The notes under the pieces: model-generated | What the model saw: only the letters and a program-made list of their open reading frames with translations | Databases searched by the model: none | What the model was told of the DNA's origin: nothing | From: Eisenbergiella tayi | GTDB lineage: Bacteria; Bacillota; Clostridia; Lachnospirales; Lachnospiraceae | Direction of reading: 5' to 3' | NCBI RefSeq assembly: GCF_001881565.1 | Contig: NZ_MPDJ01000017.1 | Location: 1 to 43,058 of the forward strand | Length of the DNA stretch: 43,058 bases | In this document: piece after piece, positions 1 through 7,172 of the stretch | How positions within the stretch are numbered: position 1 is the first letter of the stretch | Layout of the letters: every line of letters begins with the position of its first letter | Translations under genes and position numbers: made by a program

Positions 1-228
1 GCCAAACGGATCCGGCCGATAACGGACACAATGGAACAGGTAAAAACAGGCCATCTCACAAGTTTCCAGATACAGCCCAATTCCGATGACGAAATCGGAT
101 ATATTTATTCGGAGCTGATAAAAATGTTCTCGTCTCTGGACGATCATATTCAAAAGGAATCTGTCAATTAGCTCAAACAAAAGGAAATGGAGCTGTATAC
201 CCTACAGGCAAAGGCGTAGCCTCATTTT
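1..228 (+). pseudogene. Fragment of a YesM-type sensor kinase gene
   Basis: This is a broken second copy of the HAMP-to-HisKA part of the kinase gene at 13784-15682, matching 14798-15025 in the same orientation. Bases 1-127 are identical to 14798-14924. From base 128 mismatches build up (128, 161, 166, 169, 199, 211, 215-217, 219) and homology fades near 228. In the kinase frame there are stop codons at 169-171 (CAG to TAG) and at 216-218, just before the catalytic His motif, so it cannot give a working kinase. The 5' part lies outside the window. It could be the tail of a decayed paralogue, a partial duplication, or partly an assembly-graph overlap. Confidence 0.85.
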
Positions 229-322
229 ACGGTTTTTTTAACACAGCTAGATTGGTATAAGGGACATGCTGATGGCAGGGCAGGGGGAAAACTGGGAATA
301 ATAGGGTGGGGTGGCTAAGTTG

Positions 323-565
323 TTATTTATTGGTTGAGCTATATATCAGGATGGAGGGCATTCCCTGGTGGCCGGGGTTTCCGGAGCCGTCGTTTATGTA
401 GGCGTCGTTTGAATATAAAAGGTCGGAGGATTTTTTCTTTCCTAAGCGTTTTTTTCTGTGATAGTCCTTTTTCTTCTCCGGCATATCGGAAATTGAAAAT
501 GGCATTTTGTAAAGCTCGGATACGTATGCAATGTATTCTTCCATGCCGGATTCCTTCGCTGTCAT
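323..565 (-). CDS. Small protein of unknown function, 80 aa
   Basis: I do not recognise this family. The start at 565 is preferred because AAAGGAG lies 8 bases upstream; an in-frame start at 604 lacks a ribosome site. The product is hydrophilic, with no signal peptide, no membrane segment and no cysteine, so it does not look like an AgrD-type cyclic pheromone. Residues about 8-25 (EEYIAYVSELYKMPF) look like a helix with an aromatic face. A basic lysine/arginine stretch at about 29-45 and a Gly/Ser/Asn-rich tail follow. It lies downstream of the AgrC-like kinase and LytTR regulator on the same strand but has its own promoter (619-649) with direct repeats just upstream, so it may be a target of that pair. 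Existence is likely; function is unknown. Confidence 0.6.
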   Translation of the reverse strand: MTAKESGMEEYIAYVSELYKMPFSISDMPEKKKDYHRKKRLGKKKSSDLLYSNDAYINDGSGNPGHQGMPSILIYSSTNK

Positions 566-618
566 AACCAACTCTCCTTTTTCGATAATTATTTGATAAA
601 TCATTTAAAAATACATAG

Positions 619-649
619 AGTATAGTAACAATTTATGGCATTTTGTCAA
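619..649 (-). promoter_or_regulatory. Promoter of the 80-aa protein
   Basis: On the minus strand a perfect -35 TTGACA (644-649) is followed by TACTAT (622-627) at 16 bp or TATACT (619-624) at 19 bp. It lies between the kinase stop and the small gene and points at the small gene. Confidence 0.6.
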
Positions 650-655
650 TAATTA

Positions 656-683
656 TGGGAGATCCGGTCAAATGTTGGGAGAT
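656..683 (-). promoter_or_regulatory. Direct repeat, candidate LytTR operator
   Basis: Two copies of ATCTCCCA (minus strand; 676-683 and 656-663) repeat with a 20-bp period, about two helical turns, ending 6 bp upstream of the TTGACA box of the small gene. LytTR regulators bind paired direct repeats upstream of -35 boxes, and one is encoded next door. The repeat does not match the known AgrA/LytTR consensus, so the assignment is inference. Confidence 0.4.
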
Positions 684-2002
684 TACGTCCTTCTGAAGAG
701 CATTACTTCCGCGCAGAAGAAGCCTTCTTCTTCGGTAAACTGAACGTATCCGTTGTACTGGGATGCGATTTTGCGGATAATGCGGATGCCGTAGCCATGG
801 ACATCTTTATCCTTTTTCTGGGTTGCCAGGCCGGAATTTGTGTCCAGGACTGAGGTTTCCAGGATATTTCTGACTCTTATGAAAAGCTTGCAGGGATCGC
901 CTTTGATGAACAGTTCCAGTTTTCTTTTTCCTTCGGGCAGCTTCAGGTTCGCTTCTATGGCGTTGTCAATCAGGTTGCCTATCAGATTGCAGCAATCCAC
1001 ATTTTCAATTCCTTCCAGGCCGGCGGTGACGGAATGTACTACCTTTATTCCTTTCTTTGCCGCATAGCTCAGTTTATAGCACAGCATGGAGTCCACAAAT
1101 TCGTTGCCGGTAGCTGCTATGTATTCTTCCCGATTTACGATATCAAGGACTTCTGAAATGTATTGTTCTATTTCCCTGTTTTTTCCCAGGGAGGCCAGAT
1201 TGCTGATGAGCTGGTAGGAATGTCTGATATCATGTCTCATCTGCTTCAGTTCTTCTATTTGTTCATGTGTCTGTTCCAGATGGCTTTCGTAATACATCAC
1301 TCTTTGGCGGAGCATTTTATTATCGGAGGCGAGTTCGTTTCTCTGGTGCAGCTTTTCCATAAGATAGAAGGTAATTCCATTCATAATCACGAGACACAGC
1401 AAAGAGAGAATAAACAGATAGGCTTTCCATTCACTGCTGACATTTCCATAGCTGATATCGTGTATAATTCCGAAGGTAATGGCTGATGTTATTAAATTGG
1501 AGAGCACGACCCCCTTCTCCAGCCGCTTCATCCGAACGGGCAGCTTTCCTTCCGCACGCAGAACCCATCCGAACATGACTATCTGAAAAGCTCTTTCCAG
1601 CAGCATAACAGCCATCTTATACCACTCGAAATCGTAATACAGCTCTTCCAGTGTCCAATCGCCGCAGCGCATGGTTATTATGACTGCTGCCAGGAGTGTC
1701 AGAAGCTTAATACAGAGAACGAGCAGGCAGCCTTTCAGCTTCTGTCCGAAGGCCCCATCCAGAAATAATATGGAAAAAATCAGAATACACGGAAAATAGG
1801 CAAAAAGGATGAAACCGGTGAAATATGGGATATAGGAAGACCATGTACAAAGAACCGCCATTACCATAGTCTGAAAGACGAGTACCTGCATGCGGCGTTC
1901 TTCGCATTTACATTTACAGAAGCGGAGAAGAAAAAAGGTGACGGAAAAGGCTTCCAGAAAAAACAGAATATTTTGGATGATACTTAAGATGAGATGTTTC
2001 AT
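683..2002 (-). CDS. AgrC/ComD-like sensor histidine kinase (GHKL)
   Basis: A membrane sensor kinase of 439 aa. The N-terminal 215 residues hold about six to seven hydrophobic segments (roughly 3-27, 38-58, 62-82, 90-111, 130-148, 164-182, 195-215), followed by a coiled-coil linker (218-252). The phospho-acceptor box MRHDIRH gives H257. A HATPase_c_5-type domain follows, with an N box (NLIGNLIDNAIEA) and a G box (HGYGIRIIRKIA). This is the architecture of kinases that sense peptides or other small ligands and pair with LytTR regulators. The start ATG at 2002 overlaps the regulator stop by 4 bp (ATGA) and has AGGAG upstream, so the two are translationally coupled. No agrB/agrD genes are in the window, so the signal is unknown. 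Confidence 0.88.
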   Translation of the reverse strand: MKHLILSIIQNILFFLEAFSVTFFLLRFCKCKCEERRMQVLVFQTMVMAVLCTWSSYIPYFTGFILFAYFPCILIFSILFLDGAFGQKLKGCLLVLCIKLLTLLAAVIITMRCGDWTLEELYYDFEWYKMAVMLLERAFQIVMFGWVLRAEGKLPVRMKRLEKGVVLSNLITSAITFGIIHDISYGNVSSEWKAYLFILSLLCLVIMNGITFYLMEKLHQRNELASDNKMLRQRVMYYESHLEQTHEQIEELKQMRHDIRHSYQLISNLASLGKNREIEQYISEVLDIVNREEYIAATGNEFVDSMLCYKLSYAAKKGIKVVHSVTAGLEGIENVDCCNLIGNLIDNAIEANLKLPEGKRKLELFIKGDPCKLFIRVRNILETSVLDTNSGLATQKKDKDVHGYGIRIIRKIASQYNGYVQFTEEEGFFCAEVMLFRRT

Positions 2003-2727
2003 AGCGTACTCCTGGAATATGCAAAATACTTTTCCAACACATCCCGTTTATAGTTCCGCCCTATTTCCAGGCACCCTATTTTCTCTCCGCAGACTGCATT
2101 CTTCGCATGATCGATCGTACGTATATAATTCATATTTACCAGAATTCTCTTATGAATTCTTACAAAATGGTAATTCTCCATTTCTTTTTCCGTATCCCTC
2201 ATCGTCCCCCGGATCTTGATGCTTTCACCGGTATCCAGGTTATAAACCATATAATTCCCTTCACTGAGCAGATACAGGATGTCTCTGCAGCGCACGCTGC
2301 GTTTCCGGTTATAAGGCAGTTCCAGTATGAACTCCTTTTCCTCCCGGCGAAATTCCCCAAGCTTGCTGAAAATCTTATGCATGTCCATCCTCATCCCCTC
2401 AATATCCCTCTTACGCATAAAATAAAAGGGATAATAGTCAAAGGAATCAAACACAAGCTCCTCTTTTGAAGTGACAAAAATCAGATAAGGGCCCCTGTTT
2501 ATTTCCCCGATCTGCTCTGCAGCTTCAAAACCGCTCATGCCTGGCATGAATATATCCAGGAAAATGATATGAAACGGCTTTTTATTATGTTCCTCCACAA
2601 GGTGTTTTCCCTGGGTAAAGCCGCTGATTTCATAAGGCTCAGACAGTTTTCCTGCCTCTTTATCCACTATTTCCGTCAAAATCCCCAGCATTTCCTTCAC
2701 ATCATCACATACCGCAATACGTACCAT
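1999..2727 (-). CDS. LytTR-family response regulator
   Basis: A 242-aa regulator with an N-terminal receiver domain (about 1-120; acidic pair DD at 8-9, phospho-acceptor D58 in IIFLDIF) and a C-terminal LytTR DNA-binding domain (about 140-240; motif YHFVRIHKRILVNMNYI). The start at 2727 is chosen over an in-frame ATG at 2754 because AGGAACAGGAG lies just upstream of it and the receiver begins directly with MVRIAVCDD. It is the first gene of a two-gene operon with the AgrC-like kinase (4-bp overlap). A TATAAT box lies at 2763-2768. Likely targets are its own operon and possibly the small gene at 323-565; the sequence alone does not prove this. Confidence 0.88.
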   Translation of the reverse strand: MVRIAVCDDVKEMLGILTEIVDKEAGKLSEPYEISGFTQGKHLVEEHNKKPFHIIFLDIFMPGMSGFEAAEQIGEINRGPYLIFVTSKEELVFDSFDYYPFYFMRKRDIEGMRMDMHKIFSKLGEFRREEKEFILELPYNRKRSVRCRDILYLLSEGNYMVYNLDTGESIKIRGTMRDTEKEMENYHFVRIHKRILVNMNYIRTIDHAKNAVCGEKIGCLEIGRNYKRDVLEKYFAYSRSTL

Positions 2728-2793
2728 TTCAAAGTCTCCTGTTCCTTTTGGCAATGATTCCTATTATAACGTATACAGGCCTCCTTTAACAGT

Positions 2794-2837
2794 ACAAAAA
2801 CACGGCAGCCTCCAAATTGTCACAGAAGCTGCCGTGT
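2794..2837 (-). terminator. Rho-independent terminator
   Basis: Ten-bp perfect stem ACACGGCAGC / GCTGCCGTGT (2800-2809 with 2828-2837) followed in the minus direction by TTTTTGT. It ends the alpha-galactosidase/epimerase operon just upstream of the LytTR regulator promoter. Confidence 0.85.
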
Positions 2838-2857
2838 CGGTATTATTCAGCTGTAAC

Positions 2858-3778
2858 TCAGGAGCCTGTATTTTCCAGGCATATTTCCAGAGTAAATGAA
2901 AAGATCTCTCCCGGCTTTATCACCTTAAGGCTGCCGTTTTCCCGGGCCCTTGATATTCCGTCATAAAAGCCGGTGGAGGGCTCCAGCGCACAATTGCAGT
3001 CCCCGCGGTAGCCGCCGGCCGTAATCCAGACGCCCAGATAGGGAAGGGCCTGCGCATCGTACCGGAGCATACAGCGCACTCCCCGGGAAGGATACCAAAG
3101 GCCGCATGCGCCTTCCCTGCTCTTTCCCTCTCCATAATATTTCACCATGGATTTGCTTTCCGGCGCGGGAACCCGGCTGAAATCATAGATATCATTCCGG
3201 GCCGGATATACCCTTCCTTCCTCTCCCAGAACCGGATGGGAAAGAACATTCCGGTAATATTCAAAATCTGTGGGCAGAAGCAGCCTCATATCCTCTTCAT
3301 ACCGCATCAGTCCATGAAAGGTCCACAGGAAAGGGAATTCGCCGCCTCCCCTGTTTTCTATCCGGTAATGGAGAGAAAGGCTGCTGCCCTTAAGCTCCAT
3401 TCTCTTTTCATAAGCATAGCCAAAAGCGGCGCTGGCATATGACAGCCTGATTCCTTCAGGCATTTCCTGCAGTTCCATCATATGGCTCCAGATCTCCCCA
3501 TGATCCGGATAATACAGCTTTCTCCCCTGCCATTCCACCAGGCCGGGATCGATATTGGGAAAGGCATCATCCAGCCCCGACGCATCATACTGGGAAAAAT
3601 CAGGGCCGAAATCCGTTTTCTTCCCGGTCTGTGCATCCCCGCCGGGAAGCCGGTACTGTCCCATCCTTTTTGGCGCCGCCAGCTCGAACTCTTTTTCCTT
3701 CAGATACAGGGAAGTAATTTTCCCTCCCAGTTCCGGAAGGACATGGACTGCAAGCTTATCATTTTCCAGTATATACAT
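2858..3778 (-). CDS. Aldose 1-epimerase-like (galactose mutarotase fold) protein
   Basis: A 306-aa cytosolic protein of the galactose-mutarotase-like beta-sandwich superfamily. Motifs seen are LDDAFPNI (about 69), DHGEIWS (about 92), LWTFHGLM (about 150) and a C-terminal NCALEPSTGFYD, where the Glu would be the base in true mutarotases. Mutarotases interconvert alpha and beta anomers of free hexoses. It starts 27 bp after the alpha-galactosidase stop with a strong GGAGGAAGGAG site, so it is the second gene of that operon and probably handles the released galactose or a related sugar. It is remote from canonical GalM, so activity on galactose is inferred from context. A terminator follows directly. 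Confidence 0.75.
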   Translation of the reverse strand: MYILENDKLAVHVLPELGGKITSLYLKEKEFELAAPKRMGQYRLPGGDAQTGKKTDFGPDFSQYDASGLDDAFPNIDPGLVEWQGRKLYYPDHGEIWSHMMELQEMPEGIRLSYASAAFGYAYEKRMELKGSSLSLHYRIENRGGGEFPFLWTFHGLMRYEEDMRLLLPTDFEYYRNVLSHPVLGEEGRVYPARNDIYDFSRVPAPESKSMVKYYGEGKSREGACGLWYPSRGVRCMLRYDAQALPYLGVWITAGGYRGDCNCALEPSTGFYDGISRARENGSLKVIKPGEIFSFTLEICLENTGS

Positions 3779-3805
3779 GTTTCTCCTTCCTCCCTTTCCA
3801 TACCT

Positions 3806-5914
3806 TCAGGCGTTTATCTCTTCCAGTATCAAAAGCCGACTGTCATAGTCCCCGCAAAGACGCAGCCCTATTCCCGCCTGCATGAGATATGCCCCCGATT
3901 TCACAATCTCCCTGTCATCCAGCACAAACCGGTAAAGGGAATCCTCCTTCAGGCCTCTCAGTGTTATCCTCTGCAGCGGATCGCCGTAACGTTCATGATC
4001 CAGGAATACGAAAACGGCGCTCTGGCCGTCGCCCACATACTGGACACACTGGATATCGCTGTTTTTCAGGGAACGCAGCCGGTACAGTTCTCCCAGCTGG
4101 ACTGTATTCCTTATGTGTTTATAGGTTTCCACATAGCCTTTGATTTCTTCTCTTTTTTCTTCGGAGGTACGGTTCAGATCCGTACCGATTCCCAGGCTGC
4201 CGCACATGGCGGAATGCATGGCAAAGGAAAGGGGTATTTTTCTTCCGTCCATTCCAAAATCATCCGTCAGCCATGCCCGCATATATTTCACCGGATACAG
4301 ATGGCTGTAATTTTCCTGGATAAACAGCCGGTCAAGAGGATCGGTATTGTCACTGGGCCAGTATTCATCAAACCGGCGCATCGCTCCATAATCCACTCTT
4401 CCGCCGCCTGCGGCGCAGGCTTCAAACTCCACTTCCGGATGCTTTTCCCGCAGTGTATTTATCAGCCACTGCACACCCAGGGAATGGCGGTGCCAGAGGG
4501 ATTTCCACTCCTGTGCAGGCAATCCGCCGCCCGCCATTTCCGAAGCATAACGGTTCATATCCCACTTAATATAGGAGATATCATTTTCCGATAAAAGGGT
4601 ATCCAGGCACTCCGCCAGGTATTCCCGTACCTCCTGCCGGGACATATCCAGGATGTACTGGTTACGCCCCATCAGAACCTCCCTCGTTTGGTAACGGTAA
4701 ATCCAGTCCGGGTGAAGCCTGTACAGCCTGCTTTCCGGGTTGACCATTTCCGGTTCGATCCACAGTCCGAAACGCATTCCCAGGCCTCTTACGGCCTCTG
4801 TCAGAGGCTTCAGGCCCTGAGGGAATTTCTTCCGATCCACATACCAGTCCCCCAGGCCTGCCCGGTCATGCTCCCTTCCCACAAACCATCCGTCGTCCAC
4901 CACAAAAAGCTCCACGCCCAGCCGGACCGCTTTTTCCGCCAGGGCGATTTGCTCCTCACACTTTACATCGAAGGTGGTGGAATACCATGAGTTATACAAA
5001 ACAGGCAGCGGCTTATCCGCCAGCCCGGAGGGCATCAGATGACGGCGGCAGTAACGGTGCATCCTGTGGCTCATGTCTTCCAGGCCTCCGTCCGTATACC
5101 CCGCATATACCGCAGGGGCTTCAAAGCTTTCCCCGCCCTTCAATGTCCAGGCAAAATCCGTGTCGTTGATTCCTATAACGATATTTAAAAATCCCGCATC
5201 CACGGCTTCCACTATGGTTTTGAAATTTCCCGAATATTCCAGGCTGCCGAACCACACCTCGCCCTGGTTTTCACGGAATGGCTCCTCCAGCCCTTTATGT
5301 ACGATGAATACCGGGTTGTTCCCATGGGCGGTGAGGCCGTGGAAGCTTTCATACACCTTTTTCCCGCTGGTGATCTTTTCGCTCACCGCCTGGAATTCCA
5401 TTCCCCATCTGCCGTTATAGTTCAGGGATTCATAGCCTGTTCCCGGAAGGCCGAACTGGGCGGAAAAAATACGTTCCAGCACCACAAGCGCTTCCCCGGT
5501 GTTTTCCACAATGCGCCATTTTTTAATGACGTCCTCTTCCTCGAATACTTCATAACAGAGCCTGACCCGGAAAGGATAACATTCATCCTCAAGAACCAGC
5601 TCCAGACGGTTTTCCTCTGTTTCCGCATATACTCTTCCGACGCGGAAATCCCTGACTCCGTCTGCAAAACAAACCTTCATGGACGATTCCTTGAACCGCA
5701 TCCCGCCGAAGGACGCACATTCCTCCCTGAGGCAGTGAGGCGCCTGCATATTCACCGGCGCAGGGCTCGCTTCCCCGGCAAAATCCTCTATCCGGTCAAT
5801 CCTCTTTCCCCAGTATACATTCTCCGGTATCCTGTCCTCTCCCACACGTATGATGTAAGAGGTATGCCGTGTCTGCAGTGCATAGATTTCATTTTTATAT
5901 CCCTTTACCGACAT
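3806..5914 (-). CDS. Alpha-galactosidase, GH36
   Basis: A 702-aa retaining alpha-galactosidase. An N-terminal beta-sandwich (about 1-300) precedes a TIM barrel and a small C-terminal beta domain. The nucleophile is D452 in IKWDMNR. The acid/base is D522 in WPSDNTDP; the 70-residue spacing fits GH36. Other signatures are GLWIEPEMVNP and FEACAAGGGR. There is no signal peptide, so it acts in the cytoplasm on imported alpha-galactosides such as melibiose or raffinose-type sugars; an alpha-N-acetylgalactosaminidase is a less likely alternative. It is first in an operon with the epimerase-like gene and divergent from an AraC regulator. No transporter lies beside it, so the sugar must enter by a system encoded elsewhere. 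GGGGA precedes the ATG. Confidence 0.9.
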   Translation of the reverse strand: MSVKGYKNEIYALQTRHTSYIIRVGEDRIPENVYWGKRIDRIEDFAGEASPAPVNMQAPHCLREECASFGGMRFKESSMKVCFADGVRDFRVGRVYAETEENRLELVLEDECYPFRVRLCYEVFEEEDVIKKWRIVENTGEALVVLERIFSAQFGLPGTGYESLNYNGRWGMEFQAVSEKITSGKKVYESFHGLTAHGNNPVFIVHKGLEEPFRENQGEVWFGSLEYSGNFKTIVEAVDAGFLNIVIGINDTDFAWTLKGGESFEAPAVYAGYTDGGLEDMSHRMHRYCRRHLMPSGLADKPLPVLYNSWYSTTFDVKCEEQIALAEKAVRLGVELFVVDDGWFVGREHDRAGLGDWYVDRKKFPQGLKPLTEAVRGLGMRFGLWIEPEMVNPESRLYRLHPDWIYRYQTREVLMGRNQYILDMSRQEVREYLAECLDTLLSENDISYIKWDMNRYASEMAGGGLPAQEWKSLWHRHSLGVQWLINTLREKHPEVEFEACAAGGGRVDYGAMRRFDEYWPSDNTDPLDRLFIQENYSHLYPVKYMRAWLTDDFGMDGRKIPLSFAMHSAMCGSLGIGTDLNRTSEEKREEIKGYVETYKHIRNTVQLGELYRLRSLKNSDIQCVQYVGDGQSAVFVFLDHERYGDPLQRITLRGLKEDSLYRFVLDDREIVKSGAYLMQAGIGLRLCGDYDSRLLILEEINA

Positions 5915-6071
5915 TTTTCTTCCCCATTCTTTCTTTTATTTCCCCTGTACCAGCCAAAGCCAGGCCTGCTGCAAACCAAAGGTCCGCCTGAGCCAGACGG
6001 CTCCCGGGTATTTATACATTTTCACGCATAATCCGCCCCCGGCCCGCGGATTTAATCCTTCTTATGGGCTC

Positions 6072-6100
6072 ATTATACGATAAGGGCCTTGTAAATGATA
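6072..6100 (-). promoter_or_regulatory. Promoter of the alpha-galactosidase operon
   Basis: Minus-strand TATAAT (6072-6077) with only a poor -35 (TATCAT, 6095-6100) at 17 bp. A good -10 with a weak -35 directly beside the AraC-type half-sites suggests an activator-dependent promoter. Confidence 0.55.
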
Positions 6101-6102
6101 TA

Positions 6103-6136
6103 ATAAATCCTTGCACAAGCTTATATAAATCTTGCA
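6103..6136. promoter_or_regulatory. Paired AraC-type half-sites
   Basis: ATAAATCCTTGCA (6103-6115) and ATAAATCTTGCA (6125-6136) are direct repeats about 21-22 bp apart, two helical turns, as AraC-family dimers prefer. They sit just upstream of the weak -35 of the alpha-galactosidase promoter, and the second copy overlaps the -35 of the AraC gene. This fits activation of the enzyme operon and self-repression by the divergent regulator. Confidence 0.6.
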
Positions 6137-6160
6137 TTTTATTGCCTGCTCCGGTACACT
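6132..6160 (+). promoter_or_regulatory. Promoter of the AraC regulator gene
   Basis: TTGCAT (6132-6137), 17-bp spacer, TACACT (6155-6160), about 45 bp upstream of the regulator start codon. Confidence 0.55.
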
Positions 6161-6208
6161 GAATACATATTTTCCGGTTCCTGAGGAAGGGAAAAAGGAG
6201 GGCGCCGC

Positions 6209-7033
6209 ATGCTTGTCTATGATCAATATATTTATCCTGAGAAGCCGGATACGGACGAGGACATTATCGTGTTCCACTCCGGTTTCTGTTCCACCACTCC
6301 CAATTACAGCTATGGCAGGGACACGCGGGATTATTATCTCATCCATTATGTGACCAGAGGCCGGGGAACCTATCAGGCCGGCGGCCGTCAATGGCAGCTG
6401 AAGGAGAACGACGGTTTTCTCATCACTCCGGGCACGACAATCGTACATACGGCGGATAAAAATGAGCCCTGGGATTTATGCTGGGTCGCTTTTTTCGGGA
6501 GGAAGGCCGGGGATCTGCTCCGAAAAGCCGGGCTCGATGAGGATCATCTGCTTTTCCATTATGACAGGGATGATTTTCTGGAAGCCTGCATTAAAAACAT
6601 CTACAATGAAAGCCGGACAGGGAAGAATATCGCCTCCATCACCGGATACTTTTACCTTTTTGCAGGACGGCTGATAGAAATGTATGAAGAAAAAGAGAAG
6701 AAAAAGCCGGATATCGTGCGTTTTTCCCGTTTTGATGATGCGGTCATCTATATCAGAAGAAACATCCGTTCCCGGATTACCATAGAAAACCTGGCCAATT
6801 ATATGCGGCTGGATGCCTCCCAGGTATACCGGATTTTCAAAAAGAAAACCGGGCTTTCCCCGCAGCAGTTCATCACCCGGATTCGCATGGAAAAGGCCTG
6901 TGAAATGCTGGATAAAACCGATTTGCCCGTGAGGGAAATCGCGGAATGGATGGACTACGAATACCAGTCTCATTTTACCAAGCAGTTCCGGAAGGAAATG
7001 GGGCTTTCTCCCACGGAATACAGGGAACGCTGA
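6209..7033 (+). CDS. AraC-family transcriptional regulator
   Basis: A 274-aa regulator. The N-terminal cupin/AraC ligand-binding domain (about 25-150; YLIHYVTRGRGTYQAGG, LITPGTTIVHTA) is the type that binds a sugar. The C-terminal AraC HTH region (about 175-274) has both helix-turn-helix motifs and the ending MGLSPTEYR. The start at 6209 has AAAGGAGGG upstream. It is divergent from the alpha-galactosidase operon across a 294-bp gap holding paired half-sites, so it most likely activates that operon in response to an alpha-galactoside or galactose. The inducer is inference. Confidence 0.9.
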   Translation: MLVYDQYIYPEKPDTDEDIIVFHSGFCSTTPNYSYGRDTRDYYLIHYVTRGRGTYQAGGRQWQLKENDGFLITPGTTIVHTADKNEPWDLCWVAFFGRKAGDLLRKAGLDEDHLLFHYDRDDFLEACIKNIYNESRTGKNIASITGYFYLFAGRLIEMYEEKEKKKPDIVRFSRFDDAVIYIRRNIRSRITIENLANYMRLDASQVYRIFKKKTGLSPQQFITRIRMEKACEMLDKTDLPVREIAEWMDYEYQSHFTKQFRKEMGLSPTEYRER

Positions 7034-7073
7034 ATACGTTCACCCGAATGCAAATACACGCCTTCATAAAAAT

Positions 7074-7105
7074 CCGGACAGGAAAATAAGCCTTTTCCTG
7101 CCCGG
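7074..7105. terminator. Bidirectional terminator between convergent genes
   Basis: Stem CCGG-a-CAGGAAAA pairs with TTTTCCTG-c-CCGG, with a 5-nt loop. In the minus direction it is followed by ATTTTTATG, a good U tract, ending the oxidoreductase gene; in the plus direction CCTTTG follows, ending the AraC gene. Confidence 0.7.
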
Positions 7106-7172
7106 CCTTTGTGCCGTGAGATATCAGTTATAAGCCATCACACAGACCATTCTGTTCTGCTGTCTGAATTGT

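Noticed and set aside
323..565. AgrD-like pheromone precursor beside an AgrC-like kinase
   Set aside because: There is no cysteine or serine-centred macrocycle motif, no amphipathic leader and no AgrB gene.
3482..4594. A 370-codon plus-strand frame opposite the alpha-galactosidase gene
   Set aside because: It is antisense to a complete GH36 gene and has no domain or start signal.
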